Shown here piece by piece: positions 63,266 to 64,000 of a DNA stretch of 64,000 bases. The first letter of the stretch is position 1. Each line of letters starts with the position of its first letter. The notes beneath the pieces were generated by a model. The model did no database searches. It was not told where the DNA came from and worked only from the letters and a program-made list of their open reading frames with translations. The translations under genes and the position numbers were made by a program. The stretch comes from JAEUIG01 sp046349775. GTDB taxonomy: Bacteria; Planctomycetota; Planctomycetia; Planctomycetales; Planctomycetaceae. The stretch lies in contig JAXMBS010000013.1 of assembly GCA_046349775.1 (NCBI GenBank), positions 1 through 64,000 on the forward strand, given 5' to 3'.

Positions 63266-63640
63266 ATGCCCACTACGTCGCTCACACGCTGCGAACTGGA
63301 AGTCATGCAGGTCGTCTGGATGCGCGGCGAAGCCACCGTCCAGGACGTCGTTGACGCGCTCGACCGCACGCTCGCATACACGACGGTGCTGACGACCCTC
63401 AAGATTCTGCATGAAAAGCGCAAGGTTCTGGGCCGCAAGAAGCGGGGCCGGGCGCACGTGTACGTCCCGGCAGTCACCTGCGAAACCGTACAACGGAGCA
63501 TGCTCGACGAACTGATTCAGCGACTGTTCGGCGGCTCGACGAAGTCGCTGGTGCTCAATTTGATCGAGCACGACGCGCTGTCGGCGGACGACATTGATGA
63601 GGTGAAAGCGGCCATCGCAGCCCTGGACGAACACCCATGA
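63266..63640 (+). CDS. BlaI/MecI/CopY family transcriptional repressor
   Basis: 124 residues with the winged-helix SLTRCELEVMQVVWMRGEATVQDVVDALDRTLAYTTVLTTLKILHEKRKV-type order (shown in parts: LTRCELEVMQVVW, AYTTVLTTLKIL, GRAHVYVPAV). Such repressors are inactivated by proteolysis through a BlaR1-like membrane protease. Its TGA overlaps the next ATG, so the pair is coupled. Confidence 0.95.
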   Translation: MPTTSLTRCELEVMQVVWMRGEATVQDVVDALDRTLAYTTVLTTLKILHEKRKVLGRKKRGRAHVYVPAVTCETVQRSMLDELIQRLFGGSTKSLVLNLIEHDALSADDIDEVKAAIAALDEHP

Positions 63641-64000
63641 ACGCGACAATGTTCCTGGAAACGGCTGCCTCCGTCTCACTGCAGGCGGCGCTCGTTGTCT
63701 TGACCGCCTGGATCGTCCGGCGCCTGGGGCGGCTTGGCGCGCGCGCCGAATGCAGCCTGTGGAACTGGGCGTATGGCATCATTCTGCTCCTCACCATTGT
63801 TGCGGCCACGTTTCCGCACATGCGTCTGACGACGCCAGATACCAATGACGCGGCCGAGGCAGTCTCGTCGGCGCAGGTGCAACTCGTTACGGGACAGGTT
63901 CTGCAGCTCGTCTGGCTGGCCGGCGTGGCGATCACGACATTGGCGTTGCTGGTCGGATGGTGGAGCGCCGGACGAGCTTTGCGGACATCGTGGATCGTTG
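63637..64000 (+). CDS. BlaR1/MecR1-like M56 membrane protein (N-terminal part)
   Basis: Starts at the ATG at 63637 and runs off the window. The visible 121 residues show three membrane helices (ETAASVSLQAALVVLTAWIV; WNWAYGIILLLTIVAATF; LVWLAGVAITTLALLVGWW) in the order of M56 antirepressor proteases. The zinc motif HExxH would lie beyond the edge. Confidence 0.8.
   Translation, partial: MNATMFLETAASVSLQAALVVLTAWIVRRLGRLGARAECSLWNWAYGIILLLTIVAATFPHMRLTTPDTNDAAEAVSSAQVQLVTGQVLQLVWLAGVAITTLALLVGWWSAGRALRTSWIV

Noticed and set aside
1..64000. tRNA genes, rRNA genes, insertion sequences or prophage
   Set aside because: No T-loop GGTTCRANTCC with matching acceptor stem, no rRNA segment and no transposase or phage protein was seen.

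Overview
The window is high-GC (roughly 63 percent) chromosomal DNA that looks planctomycetal. The evidence is a DUF1559 prepilin-like protein (GFTILELL motif), a HYExAFE protein, a NfeD-FloA pair, an ECF sigma factor coupled to a membrane WD40 protein, a Tat-exported SRRQFL protein, a long FHA/coiled-coil protein, a BlaI/BlaR1-type pair, and intergenic regions full of short palindromic word repeats. No tRNA, rRNA, CRISPR array, transposase or prophage was seen.

Layout. 0-5 kb: groES, a broken TPR gene, a SUFU-domain protein, rlmN, a small membrane protein and an ExeA-like ATPase. 5.5-10 kb: a secreted SH3b protein and two tandem MFS permeases, mostly frame-broken. 10-15 kb: CPBP-PDZ protease, RsmC-like methyltransferase, dtd, HIT protein, a Tat protein. 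15-23 kb: CvpA, accA, a Ser/Thr kinase, an HlyD-type adaptor, an M50-like protein, a sugar transferase. 23.7-34.5 kb is envelope-oriented: nfeD-floA-membrane protein, glycosyltransferase, kdsD followed by a very large OstA/LptA-like protein, a catalytically dead-looking phosphohexomutase and a geranylgeranyl-reductase-like flavoprotein. 34.5-42 kb: a cyclopropane-fatty-acid-synthase-like enzyme, the FHA/coiled-coil protein, an SDR. 42.3-45.5 kb is a probable nitric-oxide/iron-sulfur stress cluster: radical SAM/SPASM protein, hemerythrin, Rrf2 regulator and RIC/ScdA. 45.6-49.6 kb: sigma/WD40 operon and a Gfo/Idh operon. 50-64 kb: purQ, an esterase, cysteine desulfurase, HYExAFE protein, a low-affinity-iron-permease-like protein, an IlvA-like enzyme, guaA, ppk2, trmL, DUF1559, blaI and the start of a blaR1-like gene.

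Two features stand out. First, at least a dozen families of short, degenerate, word-like repeats fill the gaps between genes. They are usually arranged as imperfect inverted repeats, and they reach into gene ends, where they encode C-terminal tails, start codons or ribosome binding sites. Second, about fifteen reading frames are interrupted by one- or two-base shifts, including the end of the normally essential purQ; this pattern fits indel errors in a draft or long-read assembly better than true gene decay. An inverted pair of dif-like (XerC/XerD-type) sites at 16380-16453 is the most specific unexplained DNA signal.
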